This document shows, piece by piece, positions 27,807-36,633 of a stretch of 64,000 bases of DNA. The notes under the pieces are model-generated. The model searched no databases and had not been told where the DNA came from. It saw only the letters and a list, made by a program, of their open reading frames with translations. Source of the stretch: Natronococcus sp. AD-5 (lineage in GTDB: Archaea; Halobacteriota; Halobacteria; Halobacteriales; Natrialbaceae). Where the stretch lies: assembly GCF_030734285.1 (NCBI RefSeq), contig NZ_CP132294.1:1612001-1676000 (forward strand), written 5' to 3'. The first letter of the stretch is position 1; every line of letters starts with the position of its first letter. The translations under genes and the position numbers were made by a program.

Positions 27807-28076
27807 ATGAGTGACGAGACCTACGCCGTTCATCTGGTCGACGGCCGAGTCGTGGAGTGCGAGACGATTACGGTGCCGGACGACGGCGAGAGCGATTGGA
27901 TCCGGTGCATACGGTCGGAGCCGTCGCCACGCGAAAAACTACCCGAGACGACGAAATACTACAACTGCGAGAACGTCGCACGAATCGAGCGGACCGATCG
28001 GAACGGCAGCAAACGCGTCATCGGCGGCGAGCAACTCGACTTCGCAAGCACTATCAAACGGGCCGTCAGCAAGTGA
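27807..28076 (+). CDS. Small uncharacterised haloarchaeal protein
   Basis: 89 residues: MSDETYAVHLVDGRVVECETITVPDD…YYNCENVARIERTDRNGSKRVI. Beta-rich, acidic, two cysteines. The pattern of a substrate-like strand, ECE and later NVARIE resembles weakly the protein at 29954 (IECEEIKVIG…LSNVTGVTG). Both could belong to one fold of small beta-barrel proteins; this is a guess from pattern. No partner gene. Confidence 0.55.
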   Translation: MSDETYAVHLVDGRVVECETITVPDDGESDWIRCIRSEPSPREKLPETTKYYNCENVARIERTDRNGSKRVIGGEQLDFASTIKRAVSK

Positions 28077-28286
28077 CCAGCGCAACCGCCGACCCTTGCT
28101 CCCGGTTCAGCCCGCGTCGCGACCGTCCCGAGCGCGGGACGCGGCCGAGACACGGTCGATCGGACCGCCGCGAAAGACGCCATCCCGGATCCTCTCTTGG
28201 GGCGACAGCAGTGGGACTCGTGGCGCGTCGCAAGCGCTCGAGTCGCGGCTCTCGTGGCTTAGAACTACGCGGCGATTCAGCGGCGA

Positions 28287-28500
28287 CTACTCGAGTTCGA
28301 GCGTCCACTCGCCGTGAGCCTCGACGCCGACGTAACCGTGATCAGCGTGGTGGAACGACGTCCCGCCGGTGTACGGTCCGATCTCGTCGACGAACTCACC
28401 GAACCGATCTTCTATCGGGAAGATAGTCACCTGAAAGGTGTAATCGCCGTGATTCGAGCACGCCGCTGTGTGCGATCCGCCGAACTCGAACGGGCCAACA
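28287..28500 (-). pseudogene. C-terminal fragment of a beta-rich extracytoplasmic protein
   Basis: On the - strand the frame gives GVGPFEFGGSHTAACSNHG, then YTFQVTIFPIEDRFGEFVDE and EAHGEWTLELE with a stop. This matches a recurrent haloarchaeal C-terminal domain of exported proteins (beta strands ending in a W-x-(L/I)-x-(L/I) edge). The stretch before it has no signal peptide or body, only an unrelated 13-residue lead-in, so it looks like the tail of a truncated gene. Confidence 0.45.
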
Positions 28501-28538
28501 CCCGCGACCTGGTATCGTGGAGGGCTGCGACAGGGCAT

Positions 28539-29282
28539 CCTCGCTGGTCATCCGTGACTGTCGTGTTCCACAGTGTGGGACACTTCTCGGCAATTACATA
28601 CAAGCAGTCGTGGATTCGTACGACGAGGTGGGAAGCGGGCGGGAATTCCATTACCAGTCACAAGCGCTCCACCATTCGTGATGGGACCCGGCTGCATCCT
28701 CTCTTACACGGAACGAACGCGTCTATGAGGTTCTCTCGGAAAGGGTTCGAGCCGATAGTGCGTGAGCACGGGCTCGAACCGGTACGGCGTTCGCCGAGAA
28801 AATCGAAGGGGATGCGAGGTTGGGGGAACGATCGGTTCGCTCACTTCCGTCGACCGGGCGTCGTGCCACGGCGTCGTCAATCCCACCGTGGCGGTCAGGT
28901 ATCCGGGCGGGTCCCGTAACTCGCTGGGACGGGGCGCGGAATCTGCTACCGCGAGAAACCGCCCACGGCAGTCAGCGCACTAGGGCGTTCGCTCGGGGGG
29001 TGGCACGAGGGATCGATGTCCCCACCCGCCGTGAATCATCCGCGACGTCACGGCGGTACTGAGCGTCCGCTGCTAGCACCGCAGGCTGCCCCTGCATTCA
29101 CGTCGACCTCTACTCGAGGGCCCGCGGTGAGGGCGGTCGCTAAACTCGAACGACCCGCGTCCACGATCGCTCCGTTGCGACCCGGGAACACGCGGCCTCG
29201 TCTTCGAGGAAGTCGGCGCTCGAGAACTCACAAGGTTTATGCTCCGATCGCGGCTCGATCCGGAGCAGACAGGAGTCCACGG
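28539..29282. other. Intergenic region, about 740 bases
   Basis: No gene I can support. It contains a 10-base inverted repeat (GGTTCGAGCC 28744-28753 with GGCTCGAACC 28771-28780) and a directly repeated CGGAGCAGACAGGA near 29259 and 29298 beside the next gene's start. Frames are broken, which fits a decayed accessory segment. Confidence 0.35.
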
Positions 29283-29591
29283 ATGCGCACGATCACACGG
29301 AGCAGACAGGAACTGATCGCCGTCGCCGCAATCGTCACGAGCGCGACGGCCGCCGGCCTCGCGTCGTACCTCCTCCTCGTCGGCCCGACGCCGCGCGGAA
29401 AGCAGTTCATCACGGCAACCGTTCCACGCGTCGGCGGCCTCGACGCCGTGGCCGTCGCCGCGCTCGTCCCGACGGCGGTAGTCACTGCGGGGGTGCTGAG
29501 CGCCGTCGTCTTCGAGGGCACGCGCCAGCTCACCGCCGCGCACGACCGGCGGCGCGAACTCGAGACGGACGCGTTCGACGACCCGGGGTGA
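29283..29591 (+). CDS. Two-helix membrane protein, hypothetical
   Basis: 102 residues with helix 1 at LIAVAAIVTSATAAGLASYLLL and helix 2 at LDAVAVAALVPTAVVTAGVLSAVVF, a short periplasmic-type loop between, and an acidic Arg/Glu tail (RRELETDAFDD). ATG 29283 is chosen as the start of the basic n-region. No family recognised. It stands alone. Confidence 0.6.
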   Translation: MRTITRSRQELIAVAAIVTSATAAGLASYLLLVGPTPRGKQFITATVPRVGGLDAVAVAALVPTAVVTAGVLSAVVFEGTRQLTAAHDRRRELETDAFDDPG

Positions 29592-29953
29592 GACGGACGC
29601 GGTGTCGGCGGGGTGCTTCCGGGAGAATACCGCCGCCTCGTCGATCGATGGTGAGAGATTCGAGTTATACGTCGCCTCTCGGCGGCATTGAAATAGTTGT
29701 ACCAGACCGTGGTTTTATGGGCTCTGGAGCGCTGCTCTCGGCACGGGGACCGGGGATGCGCGCCCTCGTCTACCGTAGTATCCGTTCGACGTCGCGTGCG
29801 TTTTACCCGGTCCTCCGCCCCCTTCGTAACGACGAACGGCCTCACGAGTATCTTCGCTCGTAGCGAACGTCAACCCTGTCGACGGCATTTGGGCCGTATC
29901 GTCCGGTCCGTGACACACGGTTAATACCTCGTCGCGGTGAACGGTGAAACGGT
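29592..29953. other. Intergenic region, about 360 bases
   Basis: No gene seen. The right end has a TATA-like GTTAATACC (about 29920-29928) around 27 bases before the next start codon. Confidence 0.35.
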
Positions 29954-30187
29954 ATGAGTACGACCGTGTTCCTCGACACCCCGATGGACGACGAACGCAG
30001 CATCGAGTGCGAGGAAATCAAAGTGATCGGAAATATCGTCTGGGCGCGCCCTGACGGTGACGGACAGGAGATCGTCATCCCCCTGTCGAACGTGACGGGA
30101 GTCACGGGTGACGCCGTCGAACAGGAGATCGAGGAAGTCGAGTACCCGGGCGGACGGGTTACCGAACTCGTTACCCGCCTCTCCTAA
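29954..30187 (+). CDS. Small uncharacterised acidic protein
   Basis: 77 residues: MSTTVFLDTPMDDERSIECEEIKVIGNIVWARPDGDGQEIVIPLSN… acidic and beta-rich. A TATA box about 27 bases upstream supports a near-leaderless start at 29954. Weak pattern similarity to the protein at 27807. Function unknown. Confidence 0.6.
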   Translation: MSTTVFLDTPMDDERSIECEEIKVIGNIVWARPDGDGQEIVIPLSNVTGVTGDAVEQEIEEVEYPGGRVTELVTRLS

Positions 30188-30245
30188 CGGGTACACGCAA
30201 ATCGCCGCCTTCGCTCGCTCAGAACGGCGGCGACCGCGAAAATAG

Positions 30246-30587
30246 TTAGTCGGCTGGCTGGTGATCGGACTGGACGGATCGCTCTTCCGGACGAGCGTCG
30301 GCTACGAGGCGCCGACCCTGCCGTGTTAGCGCCCGTAGATAGCGAACGACGTTCAGGGGTCCGGTTCGCGGTCCCGGCGAGCGATAGCACGCGATCAGCG
30401 ACCACATCGTTGCCACGCCGACCGAGCCGAGCGCGGAGAAGGTCATCCCCATCGTCGCGTAGGTAACCGCGTACACCGAACCGATCGTCATCGACGGCAC
30501 GCTCGAGCCGAGCGGAATTTGCGCAGTTACATCCCGGATCGTCGGAGCGAGAAAGACGATCGAGAGGACGCTTCCGGCGAGAAACAC
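30246..30587 (-). CDS. Hypothetical membrane protein
   Basis: 113 residues. Two to three hydrophobic segments (FLAGSVLSIVFLAPTI; VYAVTYATMGMTFSALGSVG; VATMWSLIACY) and a basic, then acidic, cytoplasmic tail. The protein begins directly with a helix, so it may lack an original N-terminus or be an intact small protein. No family recognised. Confidence 0.45.
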   Translation of the reverse strand: MFLAGSVLSIVFLAPTIRDVTAQIPLGSSVPSMTIGSVYAVTYATMGMTFSALGSVGVATMWSLIACYRSPGPRTGPLNVVRYLRALTRQGRRLVADARPEERSVQSDHQPAD

Positions 30588-30957
30588 CAGGTCTTACCAC
30601 ATCATCGAAATCAATTACTCGAGAATGAGTAAAAGTTTCTCGGTGTGGGATGAAGGGGACGAGATCGCTCGATCGCGAAGCGGTCCGCGTTCACGAACCC
30701 GGGAGCACCGACTCGAGCCGAGCGGCCCGACTACGGGTCGACGAAACACGGACGGGCGCGGTGCCGGCGGTAATTGCGGACGTACGCCGGCATCCGGCCG
30801 TATCCGTGTCGCAAGCAATGTAAGGCAAACCCCTATGCAGTCAGTTCCCGACAGCCCCCACAGGGCGCGACGGAGCAACCAGAAGACGCCGCGTCGGGAA
30901 GCGACGTCCCTCGAGCGCGGAACGCGAAACGAACACCAACGGCCAGACGGAGTACCA
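30588..30957. other. Intergenic region, 370 bases
   Basis: Divergent spacer between the membrane protein and the exported protein. An AT-rich patch with AATTACTCG at about 30611 may hold a promoter. No gene seen; the + frame continuing upstream of 30958 is Arg/Ser-rich and has no features. Confidence 0.35.
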
Positions 30958-31467
30958 ATGCATCGACGAACGGCTATCGGCGTAATCGCCGGCGCAAGCC
31001 TCGCAACCCTGACGGGCGGCGCCACCAGCGGAGTCGATACCGAAACGACGACCGCCGTCGGTGAGCAGCCGGATACGGAGCGCGGCGATCCGAACACAGC
31101 GACAAGACTCGCCGACGCGCCGCCGGATACGGGCGTCGACTTCGAGGTCGGACCCGTTTCGCTGACGGAGTGTGGCATTACCTGTCGCGACGCGACGACG
31201 ACGCTCACCAACACCGGTAGCAGGGATGCAACCGGTGTTCGTGCGGCCGTGTCGGTCTTCACCGACGACACGCTCGTGTGGGAGACCGACGACCACGTCG
31301 GACGGCTCGCGGCCGGCAACGCCGTGACCCGGACGCACCGTATCGACGTCGATCCCGGAACTGCTCTCGCGATTCGGGAGAACGACGGCCGGATCAGGAT
31401 GGAGGTCACGATCGTGTCAGATCAGCAGACGGAGCGAGTCGTCCGCGAGAAGGACGCCGAGGTCTGA
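30958..31467 (+). CDS. Exported protein with CARDB-like beta domain
   Basis: 169 residues. The N-terminus MHRRTAIGVIAGASLATLTG is Tat-like (RRTAIG then hydrophobic). The mature part after a Thr/Glu linker reads VDFEVGPVSLTECGITCRDAT, then LTNTGSRDATGVRAAVSVFTDD, the pattern of a CARDB/Ig-like adhesion domain (x-TNTG-x-A). The CGITC pair could form a disulfide. It probably sits outside the membrane; role unknown. The ATG at 30958 gives the signal peptide at the right distance. Confidence 0.65.
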   Translation: MHRRTAIGVIAGASLATLTGGATSGVDTETTTAVGEQPDTERGDPNTATRLADAPPDTGVDFEVGPVSLTECGITCRDATTTLTNTGSRDATGVRAAVSVFTDDTLVWETDDHVGRLAAGNAVTRTHRIDVDPGTALAIRENDGRIRMEVTIVSDQQTERVVREKDAEV

Positions 31468-31644
31468 TCGTCGCGAGTCTCACGCCGCTTCCGTTCACCG
31501 CCGTCCTCACCGATACCGGCCGGCGCGTGTGGACGGACCGTCGGAGCCGCTACGGGCCTCGGTACCGCCGCTCGAGCCGGTCCCGCACCGGTCCCGACGG
31601 CGGGCGCTCCACATATTTATGCGATGGTTGCGAAATACACCCCG

Positions 31645-32058
31645 ATGACCGGGACTGGCAGATTCAAAGTATTCGGCGTGTACGTCTCGAAGCCAGTCCG
31701 CGACGCCCTCGCGGCGCCGGCGTACGAAACGGCCGGAGTCGTCTCCCTCGAAGACTACTTCGACGCGTCGGGATCGGTCCCGGAAGGGGATCCCGGTGCC
31801 GAAGCGACCGACGCGCTCCTCGCCGACGTCGTCGAGGGGTTCGCCGACCTGTACGACGACGCGGACTTCGACGCCGCCGGTCGACTCGGTCCCGACGCGT
31901 TCGAACTCGTCCACCTCGCAGCCGCTCCTGAGCACGTCGCCCGCGCCCGCGAACAGTTCCGCGCCGCCGCGACGATCCAGGACGCGGACCTGCGGACGGT
32001 TCACACCGCGATCCTCGCTGCGTATCTCGACCTTCCGACGGCGGCTGCCGACCGGTAG
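31645..32058 (+). CDS. Hypothetical acidic helical protein
   Basis: 137 residues from ATG 31645 (MTGTGRFKVFGVYVSKPVRDAL…). Very acidic helices (EATDALLADVVEGFADLYDDADFD) with no cofactor motif. A TATA box ATATTTAT at 31613-31620 lies 25 to 30 bases before ATG 31645, so a leaderless start at 31645 is favoured over the in-frame ATG at 31624. I do not recognise the family. Confidence 0.6.
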   Translation: MTGTGRFKVFGVYVSKPVRDALAAPAYETAGVVSLEDYFDASGSVPEGDPGAEATDALLADVVEGFADLYDDADFDAAGRLGPDAFELVHLAAAPEHVARAREQFRAAATIQDADLRTVHTAILAAYLDLPTAAADR

Positions 32059-32305
32059 ACGGAGCGCAGCGCATCGCGAACGGTGTTCGACGGACCGGAG
32101 CCGGTCGCGAACGCACCCGAAACGGACCGCGGCGATGGCTACGGTTGGACGTTGTAATTCGGTTGCAGTGTTCCTCGAGTCCCGACGTATTTCGTCTGAG
32201 AATCCTACAGAACGTTCATCGCGGCCGTTCGTTCCGAAACGAGGTCTCGACGATAACACTAAGTATAGTCATGACCATTGGTAGCATGTATCAAGGTGAA
32301 TAGCC

Positions 32306-32464
32306 ATGAAGACCTGTCCAAACTGCAACGAGATGGTCTCGGCGAATTTCGTGCGCGTCTTCGGGGACAACAGTGGCCATCTCGAGGGCTGCGTGCACTG
32401 TCTGACCTCGGCGGAACTCACGGGTACGGCCGACGAGCGCGAGTACCTGTCCACCCTCCCGTAA
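32306..32464 (+). CDS. DUF7563-like small zinc-finger protein, copy 2
   Basis: 52 residues: MKTCPNCNEMVSANFVRVFGD, then LEGCVHCLTSAELTG. It shares the C-x2-C-x6-FxRVFG-x-GC-x2-C layout with the protein at 19681-19842. Two knuckles suggest one zinc ion. GTGAATAG near 32296 precedes ATG 32306. Function unknown. Confidence 0.7.
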   Translation: MKTCPNCNEMVSANFVRVFGDNSGHLEGCVHCLTSAELTGTADEREYLSTLP

Positions 32465-32646
32465 CGCGGTCGCGAGCGCTCTTCCCGCTGCGGACACGAG
32501 GAGCATAACTGGGCGCGTCAGGTGAGTTCGATGAGCAGCGGCGAGCGCTGAGTGGTGTGCATCCCGCGCCGAGGACGGTCGTCGTCACCGCGTTGCAGTT
32601 CGAATTCGCGAGTACGAGAGCGTCGTTCTGGGCTCTACAAAAGACG

Positions 32647-32880
32647 TTACGACCGACGCGCCGCCACGTCGGTTTCGTCGGCCGCGTTCGCCCGATTCGG
32701 CGACTCGTTCATCTCCTCGACGCAGCAGGAAAGACAGGTGAGTTCGTGCGTGTTCGGATTCCGCCAGCGCTCCCGCTCGAGCCAGATTCCCTTTACGTCC
32801 TCGCCATCGATCTCGACCCCGCAGTGAAAACAATTGTTGGGCACGCCGGGCGGGGTCGGCTGTGGCCAGTAGAGTTGCAT
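32647..32880 (-). CDS. Small zinc-ribbon protein
   Basis: 77 residues: CFHCGVEIDGEDVKGIWLER, then THELTCLSCCVEEMNES. CxxC pairs about 30 residues apart make a zinc ribbon with a short beta hairpin between. It starts ATG 32880 next to an AT-rich upstream stretch (32895-32940). It is the fourth small Cys-pair protein in the window; role unknown. Confidence 0.55.
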   Translation of the reverse strand: MQLYWPQPTPPGVPNNCFHCGVEIDGEDVKGIWLERERWRNPNTHELTCLSCCVEEMNESPNRANAADETDVAARRS

Positions 32881-32908
32881 GAGAGACCCCTCTAGCGCGG
32901 AATATCAT

Positions 32909-33085
32909 AGTTCTATCTATTACACATTCCGTGAATTTATCGCTGGATCACCGCTACTTGCCGCGATTATTGCGTCTCGTCTCGAGTCGCTTTCACCGGT
33001 CGACTCCAAACGCTAACTAGTCGCGAGATCGTGATAGTCCTCGAGTACCGAGACAATGCAGGACACGGAAGGGGGAATGGGAATT
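32909..33085. other. Intergenic region left of repeat element A
   Basis: AT-rich promoter zone of the zinc-ribbon gene, then a spacer. No gene seen. Confidence 0.3.
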
Positions 33086-33253
33086 GGGGAGCACTCGGCG
33101 CGGGAGCGAGTGGTCGCCGAGTGGGGAGCGGGTGGGGGTGGGTGACGGTCGAACGACGTGGCAGGGTGCCGATCGGGTGGGTGCCTGGTTTGGGGTCCTG
33201 CCGTCCTCGTCTATCACGGGGGTAGTAAAAGCGTTCATTCCAAACCATGTTGG
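33086..33253. repeat. G-rich hairpin element, copy A
   Basis: This copy has a 9-base stem CACTCGGCG (33092-33100) with CGCCGAGTG (33115-33123). A G-quadruplex-capable tract (GGGG-AGC-GGG-T-GGGGG-T-GGG, about 33123-33143) follows, then GACGGTCGAACGACGTGGCA, and a distal box TAGTAAAAGCGTTCATTCCA before TGTTGG. Copies B (34446-34601) and C (37031-37209) share stem, G tract, GTCGAACGACGTGG and the distal box. No coding frame is conserved among copies. Confidence 0.75.
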
Positions 33254-33287
33254 GTGTTTCGCAGACACTAGAGGTTTGCAACCGACT

Positions 33288-33313
33288 CGGCGCTCCTAGC
33301 AAGAAGAGCGCCG
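33288..33313. other. 8-base-pair hairpin
   Basis: CGGCGCTC (33288-33295) pairs perfectly with GAGCGCCG (33306-33313) over a 10-base loop, just right of element A and left of the broken phosphodiesterase gene. Could be a transcript end structure. Confidence 0.4.
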
Positions 33314-33458
33314 TGATGCCCCTACCAGAGACGCGTATTCGTGAACGTAATCGTATACAGCCGTATATTTCGAACCTGTTTTGTTATTTTATTACCTGTA
33401 TGAAAGTATTATAATTACTTTCGATGGGTAACGAATTGCGATACAAGACAGTCCAAGC

Positions 33459-34349
33459 ATGCTGAATAGACGGCGGTTTATCGCAGGGACGAGCGCGGCT
33501 GTAGCCGGATCAGTCGCCGCATCGACGGGAGTCTGCGCGGACGAAACGGAGGCCGCTGCTGATGCCGATCGCAACGAGCGAGCGACGGTCATCGCGCACC
33601 GCGGCTTCGCCGAGACGTATCCCGAGTACACCGTCGCCGCGTTCGAACTCGCGGTTCAGGGTGGAGCCGACGACGCGGCGCGGATTGGATCGAACTCGAC
33701 GCGTTTCCGACGCGTGACGGCGAGATCGCGGTCTCCACGACTCGGAACTCGGCAGCCTGACCGACACCGAGGGAGTGCTCTACGAGACGCCCGCCAGCGA
33801 GGAGTTCGCCGCCGAAGTGCTCGAGAGCGGAGAGACGATCCCCACGCTCGACGAAGCGATGGAGGTCGTCCCGGCGAACGTCGGCGTCAACATCGACATC
33901 GAGGAAGGCTCGCCCGACGTCCAGTTCGGCCGCGTCGACGACCCCGAGGCCGAGCGGGAGGGAGTGGACGTGGCTCGAGTCGGTTGTCGAGATCGCGACC
34001 AGCTACGACAACGAGTTGTTGTTCTCGATGTTCTAGGAGGGCGCGCTCGCGACCGTCCGCGACATCGATCCCGATCTGCCGGCAGCGTACCTGCTCTACG
34101 ACTCCATTCAGGAGGACTCGACGTCACCGACGAGTACGATACCGACGCCGTCAACCCGCCGCTGGAGAAGATCTACGGGACGCCGCTTTTCGACGGCGAC
34201 GCCTACGAGGAGATCGATCTCGTCGCCGAAGCGCACGAACGCGATCTGCCGGTCACCGTCTGGACGATCAACACCTGGTACGAGGTCGAGCGATTGATCG
34301 ACGCCGGCGTCGACGGGCTCTTTCTCGATTACTCCGAAAGCGTGAGGTA
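33459..34349 (+). pseudogene. Broken glycerophosphodiester phosphodiesterase (UgpQ-like) with Tat signal
   Basis: It starts normally with MLNRRRFIAGTSAAVAGSVA (Tat) and the catalytic VIAHRGFAETYPEYTVAAFE. After about 33690 the reading shifts: DWIELDAFPTRDGEIAV, then another shift to HDSELGSLTDTEG, then ETIPTLDEAMEVVPANVGVN, another shift near 33960, a TAG stop at about 34034 (LLFSMF-stop-EGALATVRDI). A correct end follows, HERDLPVTVWTINTWYEVER and GVDGLFLDY. These are the GDPD family motifs (HRG, E-x-D, TIN). At least three indels and one stop disrupt it, so it cannot be functional. It would have hydrolysed glycerophosphodiesters outside the cell. Confidence 0.85.
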
Positions 34350-34445
34350 CCTACTCGGCCGGCGAATAGCCACTCCTCGCCGCGGCTGTTCGAGAACGAT
34401 ACGCTTCTCGGAGTACCGTACCGGACGAAAGGGAGAAACGACGGC

Positions 34446-34601
34446 TGGTGGCGCACTCGACGCCGGAGCAGGTGGCCGCCGAGCGGGTGAGGGTGGGTGT
34501 CGGTCGAACGACGTGGCAGGGTGCCTGGCTGTGGGGAGCGCCGTCCCGCCATCGATATCTAGCGGAGGGCGTGTAAAGTCGTTCATCCCAAAATATGTTG
34601 G
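34446..34601. repeat. G-rich hairpin element, copy B
   Basis: It keeps the order of copies A and C: GGTGGCGCACTCG, a partly paired stem arm (CACTCGACG with CGCCGAGCG, two mismatches), a G tract GGGTGAGGGTGGG, GGTCGAACGACGTGGCAGGG, and a distal GTAAAGTCGTTCATCCCAAA before TGTTGG. It is the most diverged copy and lies between the broken phosphodiesterase gene and the 3' end of orc1. Confidence 0.7.
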
Positions 34602-34690
34602 TGAGCCGCTCGTTGTACCGTTCCGACAGTCGATAGTACGATCGACGCGGCGACGGAAGTACTCCCGGTATCGGCTTCGCGATCCGCCGA

Positions 34691-35893
34691 TCAGACCTCC
34701 GTTTCGGCGCAGGCGGCCAGGATCACGTCGGGATCGTCGAGGAGACGATTCTCCATGTAGTTGCCTTTCCCCTTGCCGGCCCACTTGCGCTCCTGGTCGA
34801 TGATCGAGAGAAACTCGAGTTCGGAGAGGATATCGCGGACCCGGCGGAGTTTGAGCGGGTCGGAGCTCTCCTGGGCGCAGACGCGCTGGTAGACGTCGTA
34901 GACCTCGGTCGTGCGGACGGCGGCGTCGCTGTCGTCTGCCTGCTGGACCAGAAACGCCATCGCCTCGAGCACCATCTTCGCGTGACTCGGCGACTTCGAG
35001 ATGAGTTCCGCGAGCCGACTGGTCTCTTCGCGCTCGTGGGCCTGATCGACGCAGTCCTCGGTCACGGCGTCCATCCCCTCCTCTTCGGCGATCTCGCCGG
35101 CGAATCGGAGGATGTCGATCGCCTTGCGCGCGTCGCCGTGTTCGCGCGCCGAGAGGGCCGCCACTCGCGGGATGACGCTTTCCGCGAGGACGCCCTCGTG
35201 GAAGGCGTCCGACCGGGAGGTGAGGATCTCCTGGATCTGCGTGGCGTCGTAGGGGGCGAACACGTACTCGCGCTCGCAGAGGCTCGATTTGACGCGCTCG
35301 TTCAGCGACTCCTTGTACCGAACCTTGTTGCTGATCCCGATGACGCCGACTTTGCTCGACTCGAGTTTGCCCGATTCGACGGCCCGCGAGAACTGCATCA
35401 ACACGTCGTCGTTTTCGATCTTGTCGACCTCGTCGAGGATGACGAGGACCACGTCGTACAACGCGTCGGTGATCTGCCAGAGGCGCCGGTAGTATTCGGC
35501 CGTACTCAACCCGGAGTGCGGGATCGAGACGCCGGTTCGGTCGCGGTCGTTGAGCTGGTGGGCGATCGACTGGACGACTTGCGTTTCCGTCGAGTCCTGG
35601 AGACAGTCGACGTACGTGACGCCGATCGTGACGTCGTTGCGGTCGGCGCGGTCGATCGCCTGGTTGGTGATGAATTTCGCACAGAGCGATTTGCCGGTGC
35701 CCGTCTTCCCGTAGACGAGCACGTTGTTCGGCGTATTCCCGTGGGTCGCCGGTTTGATCGCCGTGGCGAGATTCTCGAGTTCCGCCTGCCGACCGATGAT
35801 CCGATCGCCGTCCGGTAAGTGCGAGACCTGCAAGAGCTCCTTGTTCCGGAAGATCGCCGTCTCGCTTCCGAAATAGTCAACCGAGTCGGACAT
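34691..35893 (-). CDS. orc1: Orc1/Cdc6-family replication initiator
   Basis: 400 residues. AAA+ ATPase: Walker A GKTGTGKS at 62-69, Walker B VVLVILDEVDK near 150, sensor 1 GVIGISNKVR near 190 and a sensor 2 arginine region HGDARKAID near 265. The C-terminal winged helix (TTEVYDVYQRVCAQESSDPL, RRVRDILSELEFLSII) contacts origin DNA. It binds origin boxes, loads the MCM helicase and starts replication. It faces away from the adjoining repeat array, as is common for haloarchaeal orc1-linked origins. A TATA-like TTTTAAGAA read on - at about 35923-35931 lies right before the start, giving a near-leaderless message that overlaps the origin. Haloarchaea usually hold several orc1 genes; this one's origin type is specified by the box sequence. 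Confidence 0.93.
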   Translation of the reverse strand: MSDSVDYFGSETAIFRNKELLQVSHLPDGDRIIGRQAELENLATAIKPATHGNTPNNVLVYGKTGTGKSLCAKFITNQAIDRADRNDVTIGVTYVDCLQDSTETQVVQSIAHQLNDRDRTGVSIPHSGLSTAEYYRRLWQITDALYDVVLVILDEVDKIENDDVLMQFSRAVESGKLESSKVGVIGISNKVRYKESLNERVKSSLCEREYVFAPYDATQIQEILTSRSDAFHEGVLAESVIPRVAALSAREHGDARKAIDILRFAGEIAEEEGMDAVTEDCVDQAHEREETSRLAELISKSPSHAKMVLEAMAFLVQQADDSDAAVRTTEVYDVYQRVCAQESSDPLKLRRVRDILSELEFLSIIDQERKWAGKGKGNYMENRLLDDPDVILAACAETEV

Positions 35894-35934
35894 TACTTTG
35901 GCCTATCATTCTACGGCGCATTCTTAAAACGTTC

Positions 35935-36228
35935 GAACCGCGTTTCCGCTGTAAGAACGCGATTTCAGGGCGTTCAGGCCCTCTTCACCACGGAACACAC
36001 CCCTCGTTGCCGCTGTATACCGAGTCAGTAGACCCCTCATTTCCGCTGTATGTCCGGAGAGAGGACCCCGGAATGCCGCTGTATGCGACGGGATTTTGGA
36101 TCGCCGTCGAGGAACCTCATTTCCGCTGTATAAGTTTGAGTTGTACGGAATGAGGCACTGTAACACGCCAATCCCACCCCGGAGTGCCGCTGTATCGATC
36201 GCACACACACCCCGCGTTGCCGCTGTAT
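35935..36228 (+). repeat. Array of seven origin-recognition-box-like repeats, + orientation
   Basis: Consensus ACCCCTCGTTGCCGCTGTAT; invariant part CCGCTGTA. Twenty-base boxes start at about 35935 (degenerate), 35999, 36032, 36065, 36112, 36176 and 36209, so start-to-start distances are 64, 33, 33, 47, 64 and 33. The complement reads ATACAGCGGCAACGAGGGGT, with the G-run typical of archaeal origin recognition boxes. Expected binding sites for the neighbouring Orc1. Confidence 0.85.
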
Positions 36229-36451
36229 GGGTTCGGTGGTAGGTTCGAGTCGAACGGGAGGGGTTTGCTCGAAGACTGACGCAGTTATCCGGTGGACGCG
36301 GACGGTAGGATGGATCGAGAGTGAGTGACATGGCGATCTGAGAAGGGGAAGACGAGCGAAGTAGCCTTGCGAGAAAGGGGACGAGTTCATCGCGAGCGGG
36401 AAATCCGCGTTCGAGACCGTTCGAACTCGATCGCGTTCGAGGTACTCGGCG

Positions 36452-36479
36452 GAATTTTACAAATCACGCTTATTTATAG
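36452..36479. other. AT-rich duplex-unwinding element candidate
   Basis: The local base composition drops sharply (AATTTTACAAATC…TTATTTATAG) within otherwise GC-rich DNA, between the left and right box clusters. Confidence 0.5.
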
Positions 36480-36613
36480 ATGCCCATTCTATCCGATCGA
36501 ACTGCCGACTCCAACTCCGAATTCCGGTTCTGTGGGCGGGACTGCAATCCGAGCTGCCGTGGCGCTCGAAAAGGCACTCGAGTCGACTGGCCGGCTCCCG
36601 ATCCCCTGCCTGC

Positions 36614-36633
36614 ATACAGCGGCAACGAGGGGT
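36614..36633 (-). repeat. Inverted origin recognition box 1
   Basis: ATACAGCGGCAACGAGGGGT, an exact complement of the box consensus, followed by GTG. It is identical over 20 bases to the box at 36864-36883. Confidence 0.85.

Noticed and set aside
28744-28780. Possible tRNA or T-arm remnant (GGTTCGAGCC with inverted copy)
   Set aside because: No acceptor or anticodon stems can be built around it; left as a simple inverted repeat.
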